The notes under the pieces: model-generated
The model's input: the letters and a program-made list of their open reading frames with translations, nothing else
What the model was told of the DNA's origin: nothing
The model's database searches: none
Made by a program: the position numbers and the translations under genes
Shown here: piece by piece, positions 1-9,845 of the stretch
Layout of the letters: the number at the start of each line of letters is the position of its first letter
How positions within the stretch are numbered: the first letter of the stretch is position 1
Assembly: GCA_028284585.1 (NCBI GenBank)
Contig: JANQRK010000119.1
Coordinates: forward strand, 1 to 64,000
Length of the DNA: 64,000 nucleotides
From: Chromatiales bacterium
GTDB lineage: Bacteria > Pseudomonadota > Gammaproteobacteria > Chromatiales > Chromatiaceae
Reading direction: 5' to 3'

Positions 1-110
1 CGTTGCTCGTCGTTCATTTAGACTCACTAAATCGCTCTCTTCGCGCCTTGCCTGGCGCGTTTTGGGGCAGCAACGCTGCGTCTCACTTAGTGTGAACAGA
101 CCCTAGCAGC
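1..110. other. Hairpin-rich non-coding segment at window edge
   Basis: Two short perfect hairpins sit here: CGCGCC/GGCGCG at 42-47 and 54-59, and GCAGC/GCTGC at 67-71 and 75-79. No convincing gene is seen, and bases 111-310 also hold nothing I can support. The segment lies beyond the 3' end of the minus-strand esterase and could be part of a dispersed repeat cut by the window edge. No second copy is seen in this window. Confidence 0.25.
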
Positions 111-310
111 TAGTCATGGCCAGGCAGCGTACGCAAACTGCCGACGATCGACAGCACCCGCTGGAACCGTGTCATAGATCCTAAGCGTGGGAGACAACTG
201 GCGCCATGGCTTCGAGAAAAGCGGATAGTCCAATTCGGGTAGCAAGCAGATTTTTTTTCTAGGCCTGGGTATTTTAGTCGACATGATACATGACCGATTT
301 CGGTCGAAGT

Positions 311-1315
311 TCACGTCGCGGCTGCCGATTGCGTGGACTTTTTTTTCGAATAGCAGCTGGACAGATAATCTCGAATTTCTTCGAACGCGGAATTAAGGAA
401 CCGCAGTCGGCTGGCCAGCGCGCCGATAACCGTCTTGTGGTTTGCATCCGGGATGATTCGCACGCGCGTGGATACGCCGACCTGGTGCAGACGCTTGCTG
501 AATCTTTCGATGTGATGAGCCGCGACGGTCTGGTCATCGGCACCGTACAGCAGTAAGGTGGGTGGCGTCAGGGCGTTTGCCAAATACACCGGGTTGGCCG
601 CCTTGGGGTGCTCTAGCCGATCGAACTTTCCTCTGACAGCGGCGTGTTGTAGCGGCAGGTCATAGGGCCCGGCAATACCTATCAGCGCATGCAACTTGGC
701 GGTGGCGCCGTTGCGCTGCAGAAACTTCGGCTCGGTAGCCAGCATGGCAGCGGTGTGTGCCCCCGCCGAATGGCCGACCAGTACGATTTGCAGGCGATCG
801 CTCGGTTCAACGTCCAATTGGACTGGCAGGACGGCGATTGCACGGGCGATGTCGTCGACAAAATCAGGAAACTCTGCCTCGGGGTAGAGGCGGTAGTTGG
901 GAATGACTGTGGTAAAGCCCATCTGTGCGAACGCCTGCCCAATGAACAGATAGTCTTCCTTGTCGCCTTGGTCCCAGGAGCCGCCATGTACGAACACCAC
1001 GACCCGAGGGTCCAATGGACGGTCCTTGGGGTGGTAGATGTCGAGCTTATGGCGTTGTGCCGGTCCGTATGCCAGGTCTTTTTCTAGCACGAAGTTGTCG
1101 CGTGGCGTCAGCGCGTTTACCCATGTCGTGGTTTCGCAGGCGCCGAGCAGTAGGCCGGTGAGCACGATGAAGATTAGTCGGTACCTGATCCGTGGTAGTG
1201 CCAACCCGATAACCACTTGCAGCCAATCGGTGTAGTGCCGCTGGCCAGGCCTGCAGCCAGCAAGGCGCTCGATCGAGAACGCTGACAAGATCGATGGGTT
1301 CATCGCAGTGGCCAC
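311..1315 (-). CDS. Alpha/beta-hydrolase (esterase-type) lipoprotein
   Basis: This is a carboxylesterase/lipase-like alpha/beta hydrolase. The oxyanion motif HGGSW, the nucleophile elbow GHSAGAH, an acid in GADDQ and a histidine in DANHK appear in the expected order. A hydrophobic stretch ends in the lipobox LLGAC (Cys near residue 60), so the mature protein is probably a lipoprotein anchored at the cell envelope. The long N-terminus before the lipobox suggests the true start is internal; a GTG at 1216 would give a normal lipoprotein signal. It is transcribed divergently from the ACP/AMP-ligase/acyltransferase gene, which suggests a role with acylated envelope material. The substrate cannot be told from sequence. 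Confidence 0.8.
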   Translation of the reverse strand: MATAMNPSILSAFSIERLAGCRPGQRHYTDWLQVVIGLALPRIRYRLIFIVLTGLLLGACETTTWVNALTPRDNFVLEKDLAYGPAQRHKLDIYHPKDRPLDPRVVVFVHGGSWDQGDKEDYLFIGQAFAQMGFTTVIPNYRLYPEAEFPDFVDDIARAIAVLPVQLDVEPSDRLQIVLVGHSAGAHTAAMLATEPKFLQRNGATAKLHALIGIAGPYDLPLQHAAVRGKFDRLEHPKAANPVYLANALTPPTLLLYGADDQTVAAHHIERFSKRLHQVGVSTRVRIIPDANHKTVIGALASRLRFLNSAFEEIRDYLSSCYSKKKSTQSAAAT

Positions 1316-1850
1316 CTCGCTGGCAACCCAGGTGTGTGGTTAGGCAGGCCGGCTCGTCCGGGTCCGGTCACTAATGGTATGGCAAACCATGGCAGCCCGT
1401 TGGATTGCCAGACCGATGTCCAAGTCATGACCACCCGGGGGCTGTGCATGCGATAGGTGGACCCTCTTCGTGACCAAGTGTCTGTTCTGATCGCTGGGAC
1501 TGCTGCCGACTGCGGTGGTAGATGATAAGCGCACGCATTTGGAGAAGCTTGCTAGTTTCGTGATCAAGCAGCTTTCGAGCTTGACCGCGCTTCCACATGT
1601 TTGGCGACGGCTTCGTTCGATTGCTGAAACAAAAAAATTTTAATAGCAATGGAGAACTACGCGGCGCTGGACGGTCTTAATGTACAGCGCGTATTCGAGG
1701 AACTGGAGTGGGAGTCGTGGCGTGACCTAGCGAGCGCGTTCTGCGCCTGGCGGGCGCACGCCAGGCGACATGCACCATCCAGGGCCTTCCGGGACAATCG
1801 CGTTGACCCAGTTGTAACCTTGTACTGGCGCGATCGGGCTTTTTTCGACA
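1316..1850. other. Divergent intergenic region, no supported gene
   Basis: About 535 bases separate the start of the minus-strand esterase from the plus-strand acyl carrier/ligase fusion. Short open frames exist on both strands but none has a recognisable motif, a good ribosome site or family resemblance. The stretch presumably carries promoters for both genes. I could not pick a convincing -35/-10 pair. Confidence 0.35.
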
Positions 1851-4784
1851 ATGGTCAAGGCGGTGCGATGCAGCGGACGACCTGATTCGTCAAGACTGCT
1901 GAAAGCAGCTGTACCCAAGCAAGAGGGCGGCGTGTTGGCAAAGGCGGACAAGTCGAGCGTAGAAATAGCAGCCGGCGAGGTGCTCGCGTTGGCACAGGGT
2001 CTCGTGCGGGAGCTGCAACCGCGACTTGCCGCGTTGACACATGTCACCCTCGACAGCCGTCTCGATCGCGACCTCGGCCTCGACAGCCTGAGCCGCCTGG
2101 AACTGATCGCTCGCCTGGAAAAGCAGTTTTCTATCAGTCTGTCCGAACCTGTCTTCAGCGAGGCTGAAACACTGCGTGACCTGCTGCGCGCCGTGCTGGG
2201 TGCGGAATCCAGCGGCGTCGTCGATCTCGAGCAGCTCGCAGCACCCGCACATGAAGCGCGTGACGCAACCCCCGGGCACGCACAAACGCTCACCGAGGTA
2301 TTCGATTGGCATGCGCAACGCCACCCCGATCGTGCGCATATCCGTCTATATCATGAACACGGCGAAGATCAGATCCTCACCTACGGCGAACTGCACGCAG
2401 CGGCCATGCTGGTCGCTGTCAACTTGCAGGCACGAGGGCTGCAAGCAGGACACAGTGTTGCACTGATGTTGCCGACCGGTATCGATTATTTCCGCTGTTT
2501 CTTCGGCGTGCTCTACGCTGGTGGCATACCGGTACCCATCTATCCACCGGCGCGTCTGGCCCAGCTCGACGATCACATGCGGCGTCAGGCCAATATCCTG
2601 GATAACGCGCAGTGCGGTTTTCTGATTACCGTACCCGAAGCCAAGCTCCTGGCCCGCGTGCTCAGCGCACAGCTCGAACACCTGCGTGAAGTGCTGATTG
2701 CCGAAGAGCTGGATTCGGCATATAGCTTCAGCCAGCCGTTGCTCAACGGCAGCGATACGGCGTTCTTGCAATACACGTCCGGCAGCACAGGCAAACCCAA
2801 GGGGGTGATCCTCAGCCATGCGAACCTGCTGGCGAACATCCGCGTCGACGGCGCAGCCATCGATGCCAGTACCCGCGATGTATTTGTCAGCTGGTTGCCT
2901 CTGTATCACGACATGGGTCTTATCGGTGCCTGGCTTGGCAGCCTGTACTTTGGGGCACAATTGGTGATCATGTCGCCGCTGACTTTCTTGGCGCGTCCGG
3001 CACGTTGGCTCCAAGCCCTTCACCGCTATGGCGGTACGCTCTCGGCTGCTCCCAACTTCGCCTACCAGCTCTGCCTGGCACGCATCGAAGATCGCGAACT
3101 TCAAGGCTTGGACCTTTCACGCTGGCGTATCGCGATGAATGGCGCCGAGGCGGTCAGTCCGGATACCATCGAGGCGTTCAGCGAACGTTTCGCACCGTAC
3201 GGGTTTGCTGACGACGCAATGTTTCCTGTGTACGGGCTGGCAGAAAATTCGGTCGGCCTGGCCTTTCCCGAGCTACACCGTCCACCACGAATCGATCGCA
3301 TCCGGCGTGAACCGTTCAGCAACCAAGGGCTAGCAATTCCCGCGGACGCGGAAGAACCGTCTGCGTTGCGCTTTGTCGGCTGTGGTCACGCACTCGCCGG
3401 GCACCAAATCCGCATCGTTGATGCCGACGGCCAAGAGCTGCCGCAGCGGCGTCAGGGGCAACTGCAGTTTCGCGGCCCGTCCGCCACACGCGGTTACTTC
3501 CATAATCCGGAGGCGACCAGCGAATTGTTCGACGGCGATTGGCTGCAATCGGGTGACCTAGCCTACCTGTCAGAAGGCGAACTGTTCATCACCGGTCGTA
3601 CCAAGGATGTCATCATTCGCGGCGGACGCAATATCTATCCGCATGAACTAGAAGAAGCCGTTGGCGCACTCGACGGCATCCGCAAGGGAAGGGTGGCGGT
3701 TTTCGCCAGCCGCGACCCGTCGCATCAGACAGAACAACTCGTGGTACTTGCCGAGACCCGCGAACGCGACGAGCAAAAACGCCAGGCGCTGATGCACGAG
3801 ATCAACGCGATCGCCACCGAACTAACCCAGACCGCGGCCGACGACATCGTGCTTGCGCCGCCGGGCGCCGTGCTGAAGACCTCAAGCGGCAAGATCCGGC
3901 GTGCCGCATGCCGGGAGCTGTACGAGCAGGGCCACATTGGCAAGACCCAAACCGGTACCTGGCTACAGGTCCTGCGCATGACCCTGCACGCCGTCCCCAT
4001 GGCCGTCCGGCGGATGTCGCTGCGCCTGGGACATTGGCTGTACGCGGTCTACGCCCAAGCGGTGTTTCGTAGCCTCGCCGCGGTCTTGACACTTGGGATC
4101 CTATCGATCCCCGGGCTGAGCTGGCGCTGGCGGTTTCTGCGTGTCAATGCACGCCTGTTTGCTTGGCTGACCGCTACCCGTCTCGGTGTGCAGGGGCAGG
4201 GCTTGCTGCCAATCACGCAACAGCCGTGTATTTATGTGGCCAACCACGCCAGTTATATCGACAGCTATGCGGTGGTTGCGGCCCTACCACGTCGCTTCCG
4301 TTTCGTGGCCAAGGCCGAATTGAAAGAGCAGTGGCTCTCGCGCACCTTTCTGCAGCGTCTGGACACGCTGTTCGTCAAACGTCAGGATCGAGTCGAGGGT
4401 GTCGCTGGGCTGCACAGTAGTATACAAGCGGCAACCCAGGGCGACTCGCTGTTCTACTATCCCGAGGGTACCTTCACCCAAGCACCCGGACTGCGCGTGT
4501 TCCACATGGGTGCGTTCCTGACCGCGGTCAAGAGTGGGCTTCCGATCGTCCCCGTCGCATTGCGTGGAACGCGGACGATTCTGCCCGGTTCCACGTGGTT
4601 TGCACATCGGGGAACGATCGATGTCACCGTTTGTGAAGCTTTGTGCCCTCAGACTTTACGCCATCAAGGGGAAGCCGACTGGGATCTAGCGGTACGCATA
4701 AAAGAACTCACGCGCACGCGGATCCTGCAAAACTGTGGTGAGCCAGATATGGGTCACGAGCGGGTCTTACCGCCACTGAACTAA
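1851..4784 (+). CDS. Acyl carrier protein - AMP-dependent acyl ligase - acyltransferase fusion
   Basis: Three domains are fused. Residues about 38-115 form an acyl carrier protein whose phosphopantetheine serine is in GLDSL (Ser79). Residues about 145-690 form an AMP-binding ligase with YTSGSTGKPKG near 307 and the late RGGRNIYPHE motif. Residues about 740-977 form a PlsC-type acyltransferase with NHASYID (H-x4-D) near 797 and YPEGTF near 869. Between ligase and acyltransferase lies a hydrophobic stretch, so the C-terminus is probably membrane-associated. The expected role is activation of a fatty acid, loading onto the internal carrier and transfer to an acceptor. The reported start is the furthest ATG; a GTG at 1932 or TTG at 1935 (GAGGG at 1923-1927) may be the real one. 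The acceptor is unknown; the neighbouring polysaccharide locus and lipoprotein esterase suggest an envelope lipid. Confidence 0.88.
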   Translation: MVKAVRCSGRPDSSRLLKAAVPKQEGGVLAKADKSSVEIAAGEVLALAQGLVRELQPRLAALTHVTLDSRLDRDLGLDSLSRLELIARLEKQFSISLSEPVFSEAETLRDLLRAVLGAESSGVVDLEQLAAPAHEARDATPGHAQTLTEVFDWHAQRHPDRAHIRLYHEHGEDQILTYGELHAAAMLVAVNLQARGLQAGHSVALMLPTGIDYFRCFFGVLYAGGIPVPIYPPARLAQLDDHMRRQANILDNAQCGFLITVPEAKLLARVLSAQLEHLREVLIAEELDSAYSFSQPLLNGSDTAFLQYTSGSTGKPKGVILSHANLLANIRVDGAAIDASTRDVFVSWLPLYHDMGLIGAWLGSLYFGAQLVIMSPLTFLARPARWLQALHRYGGTLSAAPNFAYQLCLARIEDRELQGLDLSRWRIAMNGAEAVSPDTIEAFSERFAPYGFADDAMFPVYGLAENSVGLAFPELHRPPRIDRIRREPFSNQGLAIPADAEEPSALRFVGCGHALAGHQIRIVDADGQELPQRRQGQLQFRGPSATRGYFHNPEATSELFDGDWLQSGDLAYLSEGELFITGRTKDVIIRGGRNIYPHELEEAVGALDGIRKGRVAVFASRDPSHQTEQLVVLAETRERDEQKRQALMHEINAIATELTQTAADDIVLAPPGAVLKTSSGKIRRAACRELYEQGHIGKTQTGTWLQVLRMTLHAVPMAVRRMSLRLGHWLYAVYAQAVFRSLAAVLTLGILSIPGLSWRWRFLRVNARLFAWLTATRLGVQGQGLLPITQQPCIYVANHASYIDSYAVVAALPRRFRFVAKAELKEQWLSRTFLQRLDTLFVKRQDRVEGVAGLHSSIQAATQGDSLFYYPEGTFTQAPGLRVFHMGAFLTAVKSGLPIVPVALRGTRTILPGSTWFAHRGTIDVTVCEALCPQTLRHQGEADWDLAVRIKELTRTRILQNCGEPDMGHERVLPPLN

Positions 4785-4797
4785 CCATGATGTGTAA

Positions 4798-4811
4798 CGT
4801 CGTTAACGACG
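4798..4811. other. 14-bp palindrome between convergent genes
   Basis: CGTCGTTAACGACG is a perfect palindrome in the 212-base gap between the acyl ligase fusion (plus) and the pyruvyl transferase (minus). There is no T-run, so it is not a standard intrinsic terminator. It may be a protein-binding site or a weak two-way stop signal. Confidence 0.3.
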
Positions 4812-4996
4812 AATACAAGCACCAGTCAGAGAGATCCTCCGTTACGCGATCGAACGGCCAGATCTGACGACGAAAGAAGCAGTGTTCAGCAGGATATCCT
4901 TTAGCAGCAGTCGTCGTAGTTGTACGTGGGTCGAAGCTTGATGGCGTTTGTTGTCCCGGTGGGTCAGTTTGGGACGCGAATAGACTGCCATGCAGG

Positions 4997-6145
4997 CTAC
5001 GCGGCCAGCGCATCCTGCAAAAACATCATCGCCAGGCGTCGCTGTCGCTTCAGTTCACCGTTGATCCGGTCCCAATCTGGCTGGTTCAAAAACGGCCGGA
5101 TATCAACCTCGTTGAGCGATAACAAGAGTCGATCTTCCAGGCCGAACAGACGCAACAGCGATTGGAAGCGAGACATCCCTCGCTTGGCGTTTCCAAGCGC
5201 AAGGAAACGTTTGTTGAACAGAATCGAAAGCACGACTCCATGAAACGAGTCGGTAACAACGAAATCTGCATCCATAAAACCTCGCAACCAAAGCTCGATC
5301 GGCGGCGCGACCCGCTCTGCCAGCGGCAGTGCCGAATTCGCTGACGGCTTGCTGACCCGATATAAAGGCTTTCTCAACACATCCGCGACCGACGCTGCAA
5401 TACGCCCCTCTTCGCCAGTCTCATCGAGCAGGTAGACGAGAACCCCTTCGAAGACCGGCTGTTGCAACTCACTCGGCATCAGCGCCGAATAGCGATCGGG
5501 TCCCAACAGCAGTGTCGGATCTACCAGATGTTCGGCGCGCACCCCGAGCCGGTTCCAGCACATGTCGACGCCCTCGTCCTCGCGGACCGAAACCGCGTCA
5601 AAACGCCGCAACAAGTCGCTACAGCGCTGGGTCTCCCGGTCGGTAAAGGTCCACTCCGTGGTGCCAAACGAGGCTGCATATGCCACGCGCCGAGTGGTCG
5701 TGTCTTCGGCCGCGAGAAAACCCAGGAAGTAGTCGTCGCGATTCGGCAGCGTATAGTCTCGTCGCCACACCTGGTCACTACCGACAACAATTCCATCGAA
5801 CCGATAGGCGCGAATTTTCTCTTTAAGCCGCCTGCTCGACAAAAACTCTTCCGTTTGAGGCTGTAGGTATCGGTTTATGAAAGGCCCGTGATACCGCATG
5901 ATCGACGGCCGGACTTCGAGATCGTACATACCCCATCGAACGTCCCAAACGCTACCGATCACGTACTTTTTCAGCCATCGTTTGAGCGTGCGGAATGGCT
6001 TCTCCAACGGACTCGGCTTGCGCGTCTCCCGGTTGAGGAACCAAACCTCGTGGCCCAGATCCCTCAATGCAGTCATCAACGCGAAGGCCTGCAAACTGCC
6101 ACCGTAGTTGACGTACAACGCCAGGGTCAGTACCGCAATCTTCAT
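4997..6145 (-). CDS. Polysaccharide pyruvyl transferase family protein
   Basis: This 382-residue protein begins MKIAVLTL and has the NYGGSLQA motif characteristic of the polysaccharide pyruvyl transferase family (CsaB/WcaK-like fold). The middle has GSDQVWRRDY and the C-terminal half TDSFHGVVLSILF, both family signatures. Members transfer pyruvate from phosphoenolpyruvate to sugars as ketals, though some characterised relatives do other transfers. The start is placed at the internal ATG, because seven residues upstream add nothing family-like. It follows the FrhB-like gene on the same strand, a partnership common in capsule loci. Confidence 0.88.
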   Translation of the reverse strand: MKIAVLTLALYVNYGGSLQAFALMTALRDLGHEVWFLNRETRKPSPLEKPFRTLKRWLKKYVIGSVWDVRWGMYDLEVRPSIMRYHGPFINRYLQPQTEEFLSSRRLKEKIRAYRFDGIVVGSDQVWRRDYTLPNRDDYFLGFLAAEDTTTRRVAYAASFGTTEWTFTDRETQRCSDLLRRFDAVSVREDEGVDMCWNRLGVRAEHLVDPTLLLGPDRYSALMPSELQQPVFEGVLVYLLDETGEEGRIAASVADVLRKPLYRVSKPSANSALPLAERVAPPIELWLRGFMDADFVVTDSFHGVVLSILFNKRFLALGNAKRGMSRFQSLLRLFGLEDRLLLSLNEVDIRPFLNQPDWDRINGELKRQRRLAMMFLQDALAA

Positions 6146-6264
6146 CGACTCAATACCCCCGGCCAATCAGCAACGGACCTTTAAAAACCACCGACACGTT
6201 TTACCGCCGTCCGGATTCGACACTGACCATCGAACCCGCGACATTCGACTCATCTTTGATCCGA

Positions 6265-7602
6265 TCACTTGTCTCCTACAGGTTTCGATGAGTGCGGCCG
6301 AAGCTTGTGGTACACGCGTGTCAAAAATCGAAGAACGGCAAGCGGCCGCCGCATTCTTGCATTGAAAACCGACACGTCTGGGCTATCGCGCCATATCGAC
6401 AGACTCCGGCTTCGGGTCACTTCACGCTGCCACTGAACCAGCGCATACGACCACGATATCGATTGCATCACACGGCGGCGGACGGCCGGATGGCGGAGGC
6501 GTGGATGCATCTTGTCGACACGAAACTTCAAACCGTTGTGTCGATGCGAAAAACTCGCGGATTGTGACGCGACGATCGTTTCGACGGGAACTTGGTCAAG
6601 CACAAGATCGCCGCTATTCATTCCGTCCCGAACAATCCGCTCAGCCAGACCGGTGCGCGTCACTATGACACTGTTGCCAAGGCCATCGGCACGATACTCG
6701 GGCAACCAAGCATCGCCCAGCGAGATATCTGCAAGCTCGGTCAGCACGTCTGTGCAAAAGTCGCAGGCCTCCGCCTTGAACAGACCGGTGCCCCACATAT
6801 CGCCCAAAGGGCGCATCTTTGTCTCGTGGAACGCACCGTCCTCAGCGTATGCACCGAACGAATAGTCACTCGACGTGCTATCCGGATCTTTGATGCGATA
6901 CTCCTGGGAGGCATAGGCGCCTTCAATCCCGGCACTCTGCGCGAGAAACTCGGTAAAGAATCGGCTCTTCCATCCACCACAGATGATCCCAACCACAAAG
7001 GGAATCTTCTCTTTCAGTTCGACATGGTAGTGCTGCTTCAGCCGAATGGCTTTGGCGAAACAGGCAACGGCCGAGACCGCGACCCTACCATCCACCCCTT
7101 CGATGAGCTCGAACAGCTTTTCCAGCGTCACTGGCACATAGCGCGTCTTCGAGATCTGACGAATATCTTCTGGCTGACTGATCAACCGATACTCGTAACC
7201 AGCTTCACCTCCTTCGACGACCACGAATAGATGATCAACATGACGTTTCTCGAGCAATGCGCTAAACACAAAGGTCGCGATGCCGCCGGATGACGAGGAT
7301 TCACGGTACTGCCTGCTGTAGCCGACATAGCTGCCAATGAATCTACCAGCCTTGTCTGCCATGTAGTCCGCATCGGGAAAGCAGAGAGCTCCCAGAGCGT
7401 CCTCATCGCGCACGTCGTCGGCCGGCGCAGGATTGAAGGGACACACGCGGACGGCAGAAGCAGGCACACTCGCACCCTGTGCCGAAGGCACGAGAAATCC
7501 AAACTCATTCCCTCGCATCTTCAGCGCCCCCCCGGCTTCCGAAACGCAGAGTCCACAACCGGTACACAGCGGATTGACTGGGTTCGACGTCGTCGACAAC
7601 AT
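6265..7602 (-). CDS. FrhB-like [4Fe-4S] protein (coenzyme F420 hydrogenase/dehydrogenase beta subunit family)
   Basis: The 445-residue product starts with a ferredoxin-like cluster motif CTGCGLC (Cys13, 16, 19), with a fourth cysteine in VCPFNP. The C-terminal domain carries CDFC and DISLGDAW, typical of the F420 hydrogenase/dehydrogenase beta-subunit family. In polysaccharide loci such proteins accompany pyruvyl transferases and are thought to modify sugars reductively, probably with flavin rather than F420. The start ATG (7600-7602) overlaps the stop of the upstream flippase as TGATG, so translation is probably coupled and the longer in-frame extension into the flippase is unlikely. The exact reaction is unknown. 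Confidence 0.85.
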   Translation of the reverse strand: MLSTTSNPVNPLCTGCGLCVSEAGGALKMRGNEFGFLVPSAQGASVPASAVRVCPFNPAPADDVRDEDALGALCFPDADYMADKAGRFIGSYVGYSRQYRESSSSGGIATFVFSALLEKRHVDHLFVVVEGGEAGYEYRLISQPEDIRQISKTRYVPVTLEKLFELIEGVDGRVAVSAVACFAKAIRLKQHYHVELKEKIPFVVGIICGGWKSRFFTEFLAQSAGIEGAYASQEYRIKDPDSTSSDYSFGAYAEDGAFHETKMRPLGDMWGTGLFKAEACDFCTDVLTELADISLGDAWLPEYRADGLGNSVIVTRTGLAERIVRDGMNSGDLVLDQVPVETIVASQSASFSHRHNGLKFRVDKMHPRLRHPAVRRRVMQSISWSYALVQWQREVTRSRSLSIWRDSPDVSVFNARMRRPLAVLRFLTRVYHKLRPHSSKPVGDK

Positions 7603-9119
7603 CACTGGAACTTCCGGGCGATGACCGAAACCAACAGATCCCGCTCCCGATGGTTCATTCCAACCGCCACACAAGTGATCGCCGTCGCGATCACGCAAAC
7701 CACCAAGCCGTAAGCCAATGACGCCAAGCTGGTCGGTGCCCCGATCCACCTGTCGACCCCCTGAAGGATCAACCACGCAAGACCGCCAACCAACAGCGAA
7801 GGAATTACAACCTTCAAAGCATACTCCTGCATATTGAGCGAAACCATGCGTTTCAGAAACCAGACCCGTGCGAATGCCGACAACGATGACACGACGATTG
7901 CGACGTAGATGAACATCATCGGGTCTTGTGTCAGGTCAAACGCTATGTAGCTGAGCGGTACGTTCAGCAAGATTATGGCGCCGACGACGACCTGGTAGAG
8001 CTTGATCTGGCCGGTTGCCGCAGCGGCGTTCATCAAAGGCAACGCCGGTGCTTCGATCAGAAGCACGACAAGGATGCCCTTGATAAAGACCAGAGCATGC
8101 GCAGGCACCGTGAGTAGCCAAAGGTCCAGTACATTCCCGATCCCGTATTGCGCCGGAACGACCAGAATCAGTAGCAACATAAACGAGAGCTTGGACCCTG
8201 AGATCACAAGCCGATGCATGCGCTCGAAATCTTGCTGCCCGTAGGTGCGGTAAATCTGCGGCGACAGGGCCTGCTGAAAACTCTGAGTTAACATCGCCAC
8301 CGCATGCCGGACCTGCGTCATGACACCATGAGAGGCATTCACTATGGGCCCGAAGAAGAGGTTGAGCAGAACATTGATACCCTGGTTCTTGGCCACTAGC
8401 GCCAGATTGCCGAACAGGTTCCAGGCAACAAACACCAGTACCGGACGAAAGATCGCCGAGACCCCCGTGAACTGAAATCGCGCTTCGGCAAATTTTCGCT
8501 GACAGAACACGCTGAAGATCAGGAAAACGACGATCGACGCCGCGAAGAGCAAGACGGCATACAGCACCAGGCGGTCTCCGGAATAGTAGCCCAACGCGAA
8601 AGCAACACTCAGCTTCAGGCCCGCTTCGACAATGCTCACAAGAGAAAAGAACCACATCTGCTCTCTTGAAATGATTAACGCTGAGAACGGTGCCTGTATC
8701 AATCCGATGGCGCTGACCGCGAGCATGCAGTGATACACAATGTTCGCCGCATTCAGCCGGTCGCTAGGAATGTTGAGAGTGTGATTGAGAAACCACAGTC
8801 CGAGCGTCTCACCCATTGCCACGAGCAACACCGCGCCAAATACGTGCACGGCGAAGATCGCGTTGAACGTCCGCTTCAGTGAAAGGCTGTCGCCGGTTGC
8901 GATTTCGATGGAGATAAAGCGCTGCGCGGCAAAAGACATAGTCGCGCCGATGAAGGCTAGAAATACCGCGATCGCTGCAGTGACACTATAAATACCGAAA
9001 TCCTCGATACCCAGTTCCGCCAGCACAATCCGCACGGCATAAAGGCCAGCAGCCATCACTACTAGCATTCTGACGTAGAGAAAAAACAAGTTGTTCGCGA
9101 TCGTCCCGGAATTAGACAT
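7602..9119 (-). CDS. Polysaccharide flippase (Wzx-type, MOP superfamily)
   Basis: This is a 505-residue, very hydrophobic protein with about 12-14 predicted membrane segments. It has the N-terminal pattern of oligosaccharide flippases (NLFFLYVRML, VLAELGIEDFGIYSV). It should move the lipid-linked repeat unit across the inner membrane. The start is set at MSNSGTIANN because 30 residues upstream are polar and unlike the family. It is first in a three-gene minus-strand run (flippase, FrhB-like protein, pyruvyl transferase) and is divergent from the WcaJ-type gene. No wzx symbol is given because the family is broad. Confidence 0.87.
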   Translation of the reverse strand: MSNSGTIANNLFFLYVRMLVVMAAGLYAVRIVLAELGIEDFGIYSVTAAIAVFLAFIGATMSFAAQRFISIEIATGDSLSLKRTFNAIFAVHVFGAVLLVAMGETLGLWFLNHTLNIPSDRLNAANIVYHCMLAVSAIGLIQAPFSALIISREQMWFFSLVSIVEAGLKLSVAFALGYYSGDRLVLYAVLLFAASIVVFLIFSVFCQRKFAEARFQFTGVSAIFRPVLVFVAWNLFGNLALVAKNQGINVLLNLFFGPIVNASHGVMTQVRHAVAMLTQSFQQALSPQIYRTYGQQDFERMHRLVISGSKLSFMLLLILVVPAQYGIGNVLDLWLLTVPAHALVFIKGILVVLLIEAPALPLMNAAAATGQIKLYQVVVGAIILLNVPLSYIAFDLTQDPMMFIYVAIVVSSLSAFARVWFLKRMVSLNMQEYALKVVIPSLLVGGLAWLILQGVDRWIGAPTSLASLAYGLVVCVIATAITCVAVGMNHRERDLLVSVIARKFQ

Positions 9120-9845
9120 ACTGCGGTAATCCGAACTTATTCTGGGGACAAGAGGAACAACGTTATCGGGGTTGTTGATTTGCCTGCGGCTTGATGTTCC
9201 GTGCGGCATCTTCTCGCTTCGAGTCTATCAGAGTGCTTACTGCGATTCGGCATCGCCAAAACAATGCTCAATAGAGGCTGGCGCAAGTCGACGGTCAATG
9301 ATCGCCTTCAGCATTGACCACACTTTTCCATGGTTCGGCAGTACTAAATGATGCGGTGTAGGCCGATATTTGAATCGCCCGATAAACAAGATCGTCAACT
9401 TCAGGCAGTGTCGATTCGGACATCGCGAAAGCGCTGCGTGCTTTTGTCTCCGCATGTCGAGACAGATGTGGCGATCTACCACATTGCTGCACCAATCAAA
9501 CTGTAGCGCACTAACAATGCACGTCGCCGTGCTGAACTGTGTTCGACCACTCGTTTATTAATCGGGCTTTTCAACCATGGCATAGAGATTGCTGCCAGAG
9601 ATTTACTAAAAAGTCTCCGCTGTAACGAGACTGTCACAACCGATTCAATGGTGTGAGCTTATCGAATCACGCCGGCGATCTTTCGAACCAAATTGGCGTG
9701 TTAAGACCGCGTTCACAGAACCATAGCTAAAACACAGTAATCTGGCGTATACCGGCTTCCGCTTGCTGGGTGCAATTATAAAAAAAGGGATTGCCTGATC
9801 GACCGCGGACAAACCTTTTTAGTTTTTGCCAGTGAGGGAGCAGTA
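9120..9845. other. Divergent intergenic region before the initiating transferase
   Basis: About 725 relatively AT-rich bases lie between the flippase start (minus) and the sugar-phosphate transferase start (plus). A TATAAA at 9777-9782 is a possible -10 element for the plus-strand gene, but I see no good -35 at the right distance. A run of Ts near 9817-9826 precedes the ribosome site GAGGGAG just before the ATG at 9846. No supported gene is seen; short frames here lack motifs. Confidence 0.35.

Noticed and set aside
114-314. 66-residue minus-strand open frame downstream of the lipoprotein esterase
   Set aside because: No family resemblance and no good start context; treated as non-coding.
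1649-1885. 78-residue open frame before the acyl ligase fusion
   Set aside because: It runs into the start of the real gene in another frame and has no recognisable feature.
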